Positions 45,339 through 53,926 of a stretch of DNA of 64,000 nt are shown in pieces; the stretch's first letter is position 1, and the number at the start of each line of letters is the position of its first letter. Location of the stretch: positions 1 through 64,000 of the forward strand of contig CAAGPV010000014.1 in assembly GCA_900771975.1 (NCBI GenBank). The letters are read 5' to 3'. The notes under the pieces were generated by a model. That model saw only the letters and a program-made list of their open reading frames with translations. It had not been told where the DNA came from and made no database searches. Made by a program: the position numbers and the translations under genes. This DNA comes from an uncultured Prevotella sp. (GTDB lineage Bacteria; Bacteroidota; Bacteroidia; Bacteroidales; Bacteroidaceae).

Positions 45339-46127
45339 ATGAGCCAAATAACCGAGAACACGCTCGCCCGCATCAACAAATGGCTGAGTTACGGCACGTC
45401 GATTGAGACTGCCTTTCCAAAGCTGGAGCAGAGATATAGGATGCAGGTGTGTGCAGAATTTTACAAGCGTTGGACGCAAAACAAGGACATTGATCCGCGT
45501 ACCGTCTGTCGCAACATTGCTCGACGCGACTACGAGCTGTTTATGAACCAGGCGGCACAGGGCAACAAAGAGGCGCAAGACATGGTGCTTGCGCTGCATA
45601 TCACCATCGACGACGAGGGAAACATCAAGCCGCGCACGGTGACGGAACTGAACAACGACGTGTTGGTGTGCAACCATCTTATACGGTTCTTCCAGACCGA
45701 CGAGAGCCCGCGCCATAAGGCGATGTACCTCTCGTCTGCCGAATGGTTGATACGCACGGGCAAGCAGCAAAACAACGATCGTGCGGTGGATAAGGGTATG
45801 CAAGCCATAGCCAATGTGTATGGCAACTTCATCGAGGAGAAGGACGCTACGGACGAGATGCCGGACATGAGCCGCATTGCCATCACGCAGGACGTGAGCA
45901 TCGTGAAGCGCGACCGCATCAACTACACCGAGGAGGAGAAGCTTCGTCTGGCCCGCAAGTACGGTCTTACGGCAAAGGATATGCGGGAGATAGCCGAAGA
46001 GGAAACCCTGCAGGCTGTAGGCAAAGAGAATGAGCCCGACTACTTCGAGTACATGGAGGAGAAGGACGACTCCAATGAAAAGGAAATGCCGATGCGGCAT
46101 GAGGAACCAACGGACGACGCGGAATGA
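45339..46127 (+). CDS. Probable terminase small subunit
   Basis: 262 residues. An alpha-helical N-terminus (ISQITENTLARINKWLSYGTSIETAFPKLEQRYRMQVC-type start) is followed by a helical middle and a charged C-terminus rich in Glu and Asp. No catalytic motif. The call rests on position: it lies in the plus-strand block that ends with the large terminase, and just upstream of an array of evenly spaced repeats that could be its DNA target. Medium confidence. Confidence 0.5.
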   Translation: MSQITENTLARINKWLSYGTSIETAFPKLEQRYRMQVCAEFYKRWTQNKDIDPRTVCRNIARRDYELFMNQAAQGNKEAQDMVLALHITIDDEGNIKPRTVTELNNDVLVCNHLIRFFQTDESPRHKAMYLSSAEWLIRTGKQQNNDRAVDKGMQAIANVYGNFIEEKDATDEMPDMSRIAITQDVSIVKRDRINYTEEEKLRLARKYGLTAKDMREIAEEETLQAVGKENEPDYFEYMEEKDDSNEKEMPMRHEEPTDDAE

Positions 46128-46156
46128 ACGGAAACAAAATAGAAGTATCTTTTCAT

Positions 46157-46282
46157 CGGATGTGCCGACACATTGAAACGAAAGTGTTAGTCCTTTTCAT
46201 CGAAAGTGTTAGCACATGGGGAAAACGGAGGTTCGAACGATTTCATCAAAAGGTTCGAACGATTCGGTCAAAAGGTTCGAAC
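46157..46282. repeat. 22-bp-periodic repeat array, candidate packaging site
   Basis: Direct repeats with constant 22-bp spacing. CGAAAGTGTTAG at 46179-46190 and 46201-46212, preceded by a weaker copy at 46157; then GGTTCGAAC at 46230-46238, 46252-46260 and 46274-46282. The last set includes the palindrome TTCGAA. The array fills most of the gap between the probable small terminase gene and the next gene. 22 bp is close to two helix turns, so a repeated protein would bind one face. Confidence 0.65.
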
Positions 46283-46363
46283 CTCGGCAAAAACATATCC
46301 ATTGATGGGTTGAATAAAAACCATTGATGATATGGGTAAAATGAATAACAATTTTATAAAGGC

Positions 46364-47522
46364 ATGAACATAGACATTACGCTTTCCGAAGCATTGGAGC
46401 GAGCTTCGGAAGGACTGCGGAAGAAGATGCTTCACTCGGTGGAGCTGCTGCAAAAAGCAGAGAAGATAGCTCTGAACTATGATGCCGAGAACGGATATTA
46501 CTTGGCGTTTAGTGGTGGAAAGGACTCGCAGGCTCTTTACCACATGACACAGTTGGCGGGAGTGAAATTTCGCGGTCACATGAATCTTACGAGCGTTGAT
46601 CCTCCCGAAGTGATACGTTTCGTAAAAAAGAACTATCACGAGGTGGAACTGATAAAGCCAGGCAAATCCATCTTCCAGATTGCCGTAGAAAAGAAGATTC
46701 TGCCCACTATGCGTGTGCGTTGGTGTTGCGCTGAATATAAGGAAACGGCAGGTGCTGGCAAGGTGACGCTAATCGGCATACGCAAAGCTGAGAGTTCTCG
46801 AAGAGCCAAGCGCAACGAGGTGGAAATAAATAGCCGTAAGTTTAGTGGCAATCTTGACGGGTTGGACGAATACCGACAGGAGCAGAGGGCAAAACGTGCT
46901 CGCCGTAAATCTAAAGAGCAGGGCGTGAATATCACTAACGCTGATAAAGAACAGACGTTAGGTTGCATACACGGCAAAGAGAGTCTTTTGATTTCGCCCA
47001 TCATCTATTGGACCGAGCAAGACGTATGGGAGTTTCTTAATGATGTGGTGAAGGTTCCTCATTGCTCGCTCTACGACGAGGGCTGGCATCGCATAGGCTG
47101 CATCGGCTGCCCTATGTCGTCTGCAAAGCAGAAGCACATCGAGAATGAACGCTATCCGCATATCAAGCGCAACTGGATAAGGGCTATCAAGGCTATCCGA
47201 AACGTGGAGGGGCTATTCAAAAGAGAATATATCTGGTGGAACATCCGCAAGGACTGGATGCCTCTCAGAAACGTCAGAGGATTGCTCAGGACACAGGCGG
47301 CTACATCAAACATCCAGACCCGGGACACTGGAGACAAAACCAAGGTGTATGGAATCTCCAGCGCCAGGGTTTTCGTCCAGCTCCTCTTCTGACCGCTTGA
47401 CAGAGGAGCAAGAAAACGAAATAGCGGAGAACATCTACGACTGGTGGATTTCGGGCAAATCATACAAACGATGGTATGCCGAGAAGTTCATGCAGATGGA
47501 ACTGGATTTTGATGAATTTTAA
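46364..47522 (+). CDS. PAPS-reductase-like PP-loop protein with disrupted C-terminus
   Basis: The N-terminal 290 residues (46364 to about 47260) are a PP-loop ATPase of the phosphoadenosine phosphosulfate reductase type: SGGKDS at 50-55, TMRVRWCCAEYKE and IGCIGCPMS as candidate Cys/metal sites. The frame as read runs to 47392. After KDWM the next part, including DASQKRQRIAQDTGGYIKHP, is in the -1 frame (to about 47390), and the expected end (LTEEQENEIAENIYDWWISG ... stop 47520-47522) is in a third frame. Two single-base losses would explain both. Family members occur in DNA phosphorothioation (DndC) and in phages, with unknown role. Confidence 0.65.
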
Positions 47523-47545
47523 AACAACATAAAAACAATCACGAT

Positions 47546-47875
47546 ATGGCAAAGATTATCTATTTCGGGACAGAAGGCAACGGCAGGGCAGGTCACTATC
47601 CTATGGGTATAGACAAAGCCATTACCCACGAAGAATATAAAATTTGGACTGAATGTGACAACGAAAAGTGGATTGATAACATCTACAAGAATCCGGGTCG
47701 CCACTTGATAAAGCATCACGGCGTTGTATATACCAACTATGCCGTGCCGTTCTCTGTTGACGATGAAAGAAATTATTCACATACTGAAGTATTTTGGGAG
47801 GGTTTACACTCAGAGAAGGAAATGATAGATCTCATAAAGAGTAATTCTTTCTTGAAAAGACAATTCAAAATGTAA
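47546..47875 (+). CDS. Hypothetical protein
   Basis: 109 residues, soluble, with AKIIYFGTEGNGRAGHYPMGID at the N-terminus and a Lys/Arg-rich end. No family recognised. It lies between the PAPS-reductase-like gene and the methyltransferase, with an A-rich leader. Confidence 0.5.
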   Translation: MAKIIYFGTEGNGRAGHYPMGIDKAITHEEYKIWTECDNEKWIDNIYKNPGRHLIKHHGVVYTNYAVPFSVDDERNYSHTEVFWEGLHSEKEMIDLIKSNSFLKRQFKM

Positions 47876-47917
47876 AAGACATGAACTATTCAATTAAATG
47901 CGGAAAGGAGGCTGACA

Positions 47918-48511
47918 ATGGCTAAAGACTGGGTAGGCGGTTCGGCTGCTGTATTCAAGACGTTAGGCGCAAGCAACCATACGGATGCGGATCGGCAGCG
48001 GGAGGATTACTATGCCACAGAACCGAAGGCGACGGAATGGCTGTGCAAGCTGGAGCGGTTTGAGGGCAGGATCCTTGAACCGTCGTGTGGCGAGGGTCAC
48101 ATGAGCGAGGTGCTGAAGGCAGCGGGGTATGAGGTGGTGAGCCGCGACCTTGTGGATAGAGGGTACGGCGAGGTAGCCGACTTCCTCGCTATTGATAATT
48201 TGGCGTGGGACGGAAACATCGTGACCAATCCACCCTACAAGTATGCGCAGCAGTTTGTGGAGAAGGCTCTGAGCATCATCCCAAAAGGTAAGAAGGTGGC
48301 GATGTTCCTAAAGCTGACTTTCCTCGAAGGTAAGGCTCGACGCGCTCTCTTCCGTTCTACCCCCCCCATTCGTGTTTGGGTAAGCTCGTCACGACTGAAA
48401 TGCGCTATGAATGGCGACTTCGAGGCTTACGGCAGCAGCGCCGCGGCTTACGCATGGTTCGTGTGGGAGAAAGGATATAAGGGAGAGACAACTGTGAAAT
48501 GGTTCAACTGA
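47918..48511 (+). CDS. SAM-dependent DNA methyltransferase (NPPY)
   Basis: 197 residues. Motif I is LEPSCGEGHMSEVL (residues 53-66) and motif IV is NPPY (104-107), the pattern of N6-adenine or N4-cytosine DNA methyltransferases. No target recognition domain is evident beyond the core, as in many small phage enzymes. A run of eight C's at 48360-48367 lies in the coding sequence and is in frame here (Thr-Pro-Pro). It probably modifies phage DNA against restriction. Terminase follows. Confidence 0.75.
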   Translation: MAKDWVGGSAAVFKTLGASNHTDADRQREDYYATEPKATEWLCKLERFEGRILEPSCGEGHMSEVLKAAGYEVVSRDLVDRGYGEVADFLAIDNLAWDGNIVTNPPYKYAQQFVEKALSIIPKGKKVAMFLKLTFLEGKARRALFRSTPPIRVWVSSSRLKCAMNGDFEAYGSSAAAYAWFVWEKGYKGETTVKWFN

Positions 48512-48615
48512 GGGGATAGGACAACAGAAAACACAAAAAAACACAAAAACACAAAATTGGATAATTCAAAATCGGCTTGCCGACCAACTCAAAATTCAAA
48601 ACTCAAAACTCAACT

Positions 48616-50607
48616 ATGCAGCAACCACATAATATATACTTAACTAAATTCCAGCAGCAGTCTCTATACATGGGAGCCAAGGATGAGCGAGTGATTGCTG
48701 CCCGCCGTGTGGGTAAGACCGACGGTTTGGTGGCTCCCTATGTCTGGACGGCAAGCAACTCGATGCCTGGTATGCTCGGCGCATGGGTGGCGGTGAGCCG
48801 TCAACAAGGTTTCGGCAAGACCATCCCGAGTACGATGGCAGCAATGGAGCGTATGTTCGGCTTTACGCAAGGCATACACTTCGGTTGGGGACGACCGCCT
48901 AAGCACGCTCAGGAAAGTATCTTCAAGCCCAAGAATTACGATAATTACATTTGGTTGGCGAATGGTGCCGGATGGGTGTTAATATCCCTCTCGCAGACCG
49001 CCTCTGCCAACTCCTACACCTTCTCGGCAATGGTGGGCGACGAGGCGAGATTCTTCCCTTATAAAAAAGTGACGGACGAGCTGATGCCTGCTCTTTCTGG
49101 ACAGACGCACCCATTGGGCAGCATCAACTTCTCGGACTACAATCCGATGTATAAGAGTACGCGCTTCCTCTCGGATGCCTCGCTCACAGCCAAAGGTTCG
49201 TGGCTGGAAAAAGAGGAGGAAAAGTTGGATATGACCGTGGAGACAGGTCCTTTCAAGGGCAAGACCTACCGATGGGTGCAGGAGCAGTTGGAGGAATACG
49301 CCGACAAGGTGATACGCTACAACGACCTGCTGTATAACGCCAAGAAGACCAGTCACTCGGTTCATGTGGTGTCAAAGGAACTGCGCACAATGATCCGTGC
49401 CGTGGCTCTGAAGATGATGAAGCATGAGGGACAGTTCAAGATTATGCCCAACCATGGTCTACACGTCACAAAGGGTATGGTGGAGATGGCTGTCAACTAT
49501 AAACTTATTCCGCAGGAAGATGCCGAACTGATTTACGATTACGAATACCTTATCACGCCTGAAGAGGATTTTGAGATGCAGATGTTCTTGCGCTCAAAAA
49601 AGTTTGCTGATGACTACCTAAGAGAGTTGCGACGAGTGGCTTTCTGCGTGCGCCGTGCATCATCCCTCGACAATGTGGATATTCTGGGTGAAGACTATAT
49701 CCGTCAGATGAAGCGAGACCTTCCACCCTACACTTTCGCCGTTTCAATTCTGAATGTAAAGATTCAAAAAAGTAATGACGGCTTTTACTCCAACCTCGAC
49801 ATCGATCATGTTCACGGGTATATTCCAGATGAGGATATTTTAAATCAAGCAAATTTTAGCACAAAAAAAGTAACGGGTATCATCGGCGGCAAGCGCGTCA
49901 CGAGCGAGAGTTACCAACCCGACTTCAAGGAGTTGGGCGAGCGCAACGACTCGCGCCAGGACTCTGACTGCATCAACTCCCTGCCTTTATATATAGCCTT
50001 GGATTACAATGCCAACATCAATACGCTTGTGGTTGGCCAGATGTACGAGCGTGACGGAATGGAATGTCTGAACGTCATCAAGAGTTTTTATGTGAAGAAC
50101 GAGCGAAAGCTGCGCGAACTGATAGCCGATTTTTCGGATTATTACGCACCTAAGCGGGCCATCAACCGCGACGTGACGTATTTCTATGATGCCACGGCTA
50201 AGCAGGGAGCATCCTACGCTTCGTCAGACGAGCGGTTCTATATGACAGTGATTGCAGAATTAGAGAAGCGAGGTTGGAACGTGACAGCCATAGATATGGG
50301 TGCTCCCGAGAAGCACGAGGTAAAGCACAAGATTATCAACGACGGACTGGCTCACCTCTCCTACCCTGCCATCCGTATTAACCAGGTGAACAATCCTGAT
50401 CTTATCATTGCCATGCAACTGTGCGAGGTACAGATTTCATACAAGGGCTTCCACAAAGATAAGAGTCAGGAGAAGAAGCCCGAGAGTGAAGACACGCTAC
50501 CCTTGGAAAACCGTACCGATTTTACGGATGCCTTCGATACGCTATATTTAGGTTGCAAGTTCTTCCGAGTCGGTGGCGGTTGGTTTGTGCTGCCGAGTGG
50601 CAGATAA
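48616..50607 (+). CDS. terL: Terminase large subunit
   Basis: 663 residues from the ATG at 48616. Upstream in-frame codons (from a TTG at 48577) are not needed, because they come from a repetitive CAAAACTCAAAACTCAA leader. Walker A-like AARRVGKTDGL lies at about 29-39; Walker B is MVGDEARFF at about 130. A C-terminal nuclease half has IALDYNANINTLVVGQMY and YFYDATAKQGASYAS, which supply Asp residues for two-metal cleavage. This is the packaging motor and is usually near the structural genes; here it is on the opposite strand from capsid and portal. Confidence 0.85.
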   Translation: MQQPHNIYLTKFQQQSLYMGAKDERVIAARRVGKTDGLVAPYVWTASNSMPGMLGAWVAVSRQQGFGKTIPSTMAAMERMFGFTQGIHFGWGRPPKHAQESIFKPKNYDNYIWLANGAGWVLISLSQTASANSYTFSAMVGDEARFFPYKKVTDELMPALSGQTHPLGSINFSDYNPMYKSTRFLSDASLTAKGSWLEKEEEKLDMTVETGPFKGKTYRWVQEQLEEYADKVIRYNDLLYNAKKTSHSVHVVSKELRTMIRAVALKMMKHEGQFKIMPNHGLHVTKGMVEMAVNYKLIPQEDAELIYDYEYLITPEEDFEMQMFLRSKKFADDYLRELRRVAFCVRRASSLDNVDILGEDYIRQMKRDLPPYTFAVSILNVKIQKSNDGFYSNLDIDHVHGYIPDEDILNQANFSTKKVTGIIGGKRVTSESYQPDFKELGERNDSRQDSDCINSLPLYIALDYNANINTLVVGQMYERDGMECLNVIKSFYVKNERKLRELIADFSDYYAPKRAINRDVTYFYDATAKQGASYASSDERFYMTVIAELEKRGWNVTAIDMGAPEKHEVKHKIINDGLAHLSYPAIRINQVNNPDLIIAMQLCEVQISYKGFHKDKSQEKKPESEDTLPLENRTDFTDAFDTLYLGCKFFRVGGGWFVLPSGR

Positions 50608-50642
50608 GGGATTTTTGAGTTTCGATATTTGAATAGAAAGGC

Positions 50643-50680
50643 GAAGGGCAGACGTTATCACAACGGCTACCCTTCTTTTT
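50643..50680 (+). terminator. Terminator after the large terminase gene
   Basis: GAAGGG (50643-50648) and CCCTTC (50670-50675) form a stem followed by TTTTT (50676-50680). It lies 35 bp after the terminase stop and before the convergent minus-strand gene. Confidence 0.6.
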
Positions 50681-50785
50681 GAAAAAAATGAATAAATGTA
50701 CAATCTTTTGATATAATATGATTAGATATTACTTATTTTCTTACTTCAGCATTACAAAATGCTTTGTGGGTGGGGATGGTTATCA

Positions 50786-51424
50786 TTACAAGAATACTGG
50801 CAGTCTGCGCCACACGCCTCCGTTAGGCTTAAACTCCTCCTGCCATTCCCGATATTCCACTTCAAACTTTGTACCAAAGAAAGCCAAACCTTTGAGATGT
50901 AGGCTCTCGATGAATTTCTCCTGCTCCTCACAAGTCATAAAGTCGTTAGGCATAAGGATGATGCGATTGCTACGAGCATGGGTGATGAACCCTGACGCAA
51001 AATCTCGATTCGTCAGCATCTTCTTAATCGCCGCATAGTCGCACTTGTTTTTAGGCGAAAAGTTTATGCCATTCACATAGGTAAAGAGTTGATCGTAGTG
51101 GACCATTACTTCCTCGTTGGCAAACATCCATTCACCAGAAGTATAGATATATAGCTGCTTGATGTTAGGATAATCATGGCGCAGGTGTGAGCATATATCT
51201 ATGATACCAGTCACATAGAATGGGTCTCCACCAGTAAGCATAACAGTATGTGCTGCCTTCAACTCCTCTACAGTTGCCACAGGCACCGTATCGAGGTCGT
51301 ACTGCTTGTTGCAGCAAACGGGACAGGAGTTAGTACATGTACGGTTAATCATCAAGTGTATGGCTCCCTTATCAGAGCCCGGATCATCTGTATATTTACG
51401 TTTTGTTTCCATTAACTTTTTCAT
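50786..51424 (-). CDS. Radical SAM protein
   Basis: About 212 residues from the ATG at 51424, chosen because it follows the ACATATAGAT early leader. It has the CX3CX2C iron-sulfur motif CTNSCPVCC near the N-terminus and LTGGDPF (a GGE-like SAM-binding motif with D in place of E), then YIYTSGE and ...GINFSPKNKC. These indicate a radical SAM core of the QueE/pyruvate-formate-lyase-activating build. No queuosine-pathway partners are in the window, so the substrate is unknown. Downstream lies the terminase in opposite orientation. Confidence 0.75.
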   Translation of the reverse strand: MKKLMETKRKYTDDPGSDKGAIHLMINRTCTNSCPVCCNKQYDLDTVPVATVEELKAAHTVMLTGGDPFYVTGIIDICSHLRHDYPNIKQLYIYTSGEWMFANEEVMVHYDQLFTYVNGINFSPKNKCDYAAIKKMLTNRDFASGFITHARSNRIILMPNDFMTCEEQEKFIESLHLKGLAFFGTKFEVEYREWQEEFKPNGGVWRRLPVFL

Positions 51425-51471
51425 ATCTATATGTATTAGTTTTATTACTTCTAACAATATATAAGGCTTTT

Positions 51472-51549
51472 GCCCTTACAGGGCGCATTGCCGATTGCCA
51501 TTACACCCAGGGCGATGCCCTGGGCTAAGAGCTTCTGCCCCTTCAGGGC
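51472..51549. repeat. Palindromic intergenic repeat of Bacteroidales type
   Basis: Three G/C-rich palindromes in a row: GCCCTTACAGGGC (51472-51484), CCCAGGGCGATGCCCTGGG (51506-51524) and GCCCCTTCAGGGC (51537-51549). Together they look like the palindromic repeat often seen between genes in Bacteroidales chromosomes. It lies between the two radical SAM genes and suggests exchange with host DNA. Confidence 0.55.
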
Positions 51550-51636
51550 GTGCTGATTATGATGGCGGTGTAGGTGGAGTGAAATGCAAATTACGCAAAG
51601 AAACTCCCCCGCTATCCCTAACCATGCGCCATATAA

Positions 51637-52599
51637 TCAATCATCTTTATCACTTTCAAAACTCTCATTCACATACCTATCGCCCGTCATTTCAATCAAC
51701 AAATCAAGACAATGACTTTTTATCTTGTCGGGCATGAAACACGCCTGGCGTATCATACTGTCCTTGATGTAGAAGTTTACACCCTGTCTACACTGCTGAT
51801 AAACATATTCTACAAACTTCATAAAGTCAATGGGCAAATAGCGGTCGCGTTTCAGTGGCGACATACAACCGATGCGTATCTCCGAGGTATGCTTTTTCGT
51901 ACACTCTATTACCATTTCCGCACGTGTCAAGTCGATAATAGGTTCAAGCGACACAAAGGTCTTAATGTCATATACATAACGCAGACGAGTCAGTGCCTCT
52001 ACCCTCTCGCTTGTAGACGGTGCATTAGGCTCTTGCTCATCACAACCCGTGATAGTGAAACCTATGGTAAGTAATCTCCTATCGTTGATAAGTCCGCAAG
52101 CCAAATTCACAAGTTTTGCCGCCCAAAGAGTATAGCTCATCCATTCCGTGTTCTTGGTGAGCAGCGTCACAGGAATGCCCTCTCGCATCAGTTTTTGCAT
52201 AGCAAAAAAATGAAGCCGTTGTGTTCGTTCAGAAAGAGGATCGCACTTAAATGACATAAAGACACCACCGTCTATCATCAATGTCTGAAGTCCGATTGTG
52301 AAAATATCATTTTCAATAATTTCCTCCACGGCTTCCTTCTCAAAGTGTTTAACATTATAACGCCAATCTTCAGCTTCGTGTGGACGCAATCTGTTCATCA
52401 ATTCAAAATGTTCTGCCTTTTTCCTTATCGGTGCTGCCAACACCGGCTGGTTGCCAAACGCATGACTCAGTATTCCCCTTCGATTATAGCAATAGGTACA
52501 GCCATTTGAGCAACCATTGTATAGGTTCACAGCCCATTTAGCATATTCACCAGCCGCACCACGAGGCTGGTAAATCAAAGTTCCTTTTTTGTCTTTCAT
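51637..52599 (-). CDS. Radical SAM protein, SplB-like
   Basis: 320 residues. The radical SAM CX3CX2C motif is CSNGCTYCY near residue 29, and the following region (WAVNLYNGCSNGCTYCYNRRG) is the pattern of the spore-photoproduct-lyase-like/Rv2578c group. Further parts (IGFTITGCDEQEPNAPSTSERVEAL, KTFVSLEPIIDL) fit phage members of this group. Function is not known in phages; a nucleic acid modification or repair role is only a guess. It starts after the early-gene leader GGATTTATAGAAGCGAATT. Confidence 0.75.
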   Translation of the reverse strand: MKDKKGTLIYQPRGAAGEYAKWAVNLYNGCSNGCTYCYNRRGILSHAFGNQPVLAAPIRKKAEHFELMNRLRPHEAEDWRYNVKHFEKEAVEEIIENDIFTIGLQTLMIDGGVFMSFKCDPLSERTQRLHFFAMQKLMREGIPVTLLTKNTEWMSYTLWAAKLVNLACGLINDRRLLTIGFTITGCDEQEPNAPSTSERVEALTRLRYVYDIKTFVSLEPIIDLTRAEMVIECTKKHTSEIRIGCMSPLKRDRYLPIDFMKFVEYVYQQCRQGVNFYIKDSMIRQACFMPDKIKSHCLDLLIEMTGDRYVNESFESDKDD

Positions 52600-52630
52600 A
52601 ATTCGCTTCTATAAATCCGTTTGCCCTACA

Positions 52631-52894
52631 TCAAATAATCCTCGTTCTCTTATTCTGCCTACGATAGTCCCTAAGTGTAGGATTAGGCAATGTCGTTATG
52701 GATATGGATTTTCCATACTTGGCATTCCATACAAATAGTAGAGAAGTCTCACCCCGAAGAAACGATTTTACTTCCTTTATAACTTCCTTCAAAATTAGGC
52801 CTTTCTTCTCCAATGTGTCAGCATTGCCCTGACGATAAAGCACCTGTAAATAATCATCGTCAATAGTCACGATGTATTTTTTGTTTCTTTTCAT
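52631..52894 (-). CDS. Hypothetical small protein
   Basis: 87 residues, with Lys/Arg-rich ends. No family recognised. Starts after the leader TTTATAGAGCAAAATAAA. It is co-directional with the radical SAM genes. Confidence 0.5.
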   Translation of the reverse strand: MKRNKKYIVTIDDDYLQVLYRQGNADTLEKKGLILKEVIKEVKSFLRGETSLLFVWNAKYGKSISITTLPNPTLRDYRRQNKRTRII

Positions 52895-52929
52895 TTTATT
52901 TTGCTCTATAAATATTTACAATAAAAATG

Positions 52930-53095
52930 TTAATGATACACCCCCTTATTGAGGAGCCTCGTTCTTTCTTTCTCGAAATACGAGAGCTGGTCGGGCAATA
53001 GATTTTTTTATCCACTGCCCGCAGTATTTCAAATACTTAGGATGGTTGTTCGTGCGAAACCGCCACTCCAGGTAATCTTTCAATTTCTTTTCCAT
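52930..53095 (-). pseudogene. Small protein with a frameshift in a 7-A run
   Basis: The ATG at 53095 opens MEKKLKDYLEWRFRTNNHPK then YLKYCGQWI, which fits a small phage protein. As written it continues KKSIARPALVF and stops at 52946. If the AAAAAAA after TGGAT were one A shorter, it would read WIKNLLPDQLSYFEKER and end TRLLNKGVYH at 52930, a much more protein-like end. Probably a frameshift or sequencing error. Confidence 0.45.
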
Positions 53096-53100
53096 ATTTC

Positions 53101-53151
53101 CTATTCCATTACTCGTTTCACCGTTTTCAGATTATACTGAGCCAAATACAT
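53101..53151 (-). CDS. 16-codon ORF or gene remnant
   Basis: MYLAQYNLKTVKRVME is the only open part from an ATG; the same frame is open for 14 codons more upstream (HEAQNYSNGGLYI before the ATG), without a start codon. The end YNLKTVKRVME matches YNLNTVKRVTE, the last residues of the protein at 57746-58117. Probably the 3' end of a lost relative of that gene. Confidence 0.35.
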   Translation of the reverse strand: MYLAQYNLKTVKRVME

Positions 53152-53230
53152 GATGTATAGGCCTCCATTGGAATAATTCTGAGCTTCATGTCTTATTCAA
53201 ATTTATATACTATATATGGGGTGGTGTTAC

Positions 53231-53401
53231 TCACAGCTCCACAAATACTTTTATCTCTTGGTTACCGCCTGTATGCGTAAGACAAGAAGGGCTTAAACCC
53301 TTTGTAGAATAAACTCTGCATCTATTCTCGAATATATTGTCACGCAAAGAAGTCGGCATCATACCGACTACGAGGGTGCGAATGGTGTCATTCTCCAGCA
53401 T
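53231..53401 (-). CDS. Short TRD-like ORF (detached copy)
   Basis: 56 residues: MLENDTIRTLVVGMMPTSLR in the first third, then a stretch with CRVYSTKGLSPSCLTHTGG and the end IKVFVEL. The segment VYSTKGLSPSCLTHTGGN is close to the conserved variable-region piece (vY...G.sPTl.T..GG) found before motif IX in Bacteroidales cytosine methyltransferases. It starts 15 bp after the stop of the gene at 53417 and is outside the main cluster of such ORFs at 54.5-57.4 kb. Confidence 0.5.
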   Translation of the reverse strand: MLENDTIRTLVVGMMPTSLRDNIFENRCRVYSTKGLSPSCLTHTGGNQEIKVFVEL

Positions 53402-53416
53402 CTCTTATATACGTCT

Positions 53417-53902
53417 TCATTTACTCCTTCTCTCTCTTTCCAATTTGTCGCAATGGTCGCGCATCTTCATCATCTCGCCAAGCGTCTGCTTGGAAGAGTT
53501 TTCATCCTTGCGCATCTCAAGTCCGTGCTGTTGGCGCACGGCTTCATTGTAGTCATCCATGAGTTGATGCACGCGCTGCTCAAGCTCCACGTTCTCTGCC
53601 TTCAAATCGGCGATGATGTAGGCAAGCGTCTCCATACGGTTGTTCTTAGGCAGATTTACATACTTGCATACTGCCAGATTTCTCTCCATATACTTGCGCT
53701 GCACGTCAGTAGCCGGAATATAGGCATCGGCGGTGTGTGTGCCTATGCGATAGGGTGGAGGTACTGTCTTGAATATTCTTTCCATATCAGTATATGCCGA
53801 ACATTTCACAACTCCATCTTCATCTACTCGCGCCACCTTCACCAACAAATTTCGCTCTTTTTCGTAAAGGATGTCGCCAGGGTTGATTTCTTCTGTTTTC
53901 AT
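53417..53902 (-). CDS. Hypothetical coiled-coil protein (N-terminal half type)
   Basis: 161 residues. Residues 1-85 form a small domain (EEINPGDILYEKERNLLVKVARV...YIPATDVQRKYMERNLA) that is similar to residues 1-90 of the protein at 61681-62511 (EDIKPGDVIVRTEDKILFKVVEV...ATEEQRQYMDSKLA). A short coiled coil follows. It seems to be the separate form of that protein's N-terminal part, with the C-terminal part supplied by the adjacent gene. Starts after the leader AACTATAGAAACA. Confidence 0.6.
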   Translation of the reverse strand: MKTEEINPGDILYEKERNLLVKVARVDEDGVVKCSAYTDMERIFKTVPPPYRIGTHTADAYIPATDVQRKYMERNLAVCKYVNLPKNNRMETLAYIIADLKAENVELEQRVHQLMDDYNEAVRQQHGLEMRKDENSSKQTLGEMMKMRDHCDKLERERRSK

Positions 53903-53926
53903 TGTTTCTATAGTTTTTATTACATA

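Noticed and set aside
45240..46100. 286-codon minus-strand frame opposite the probable small terminase gene
   Set aside because: Shadow frame, His/Leu/Val-rich; the plus-strand frame has the better composition and a consistent operon context.
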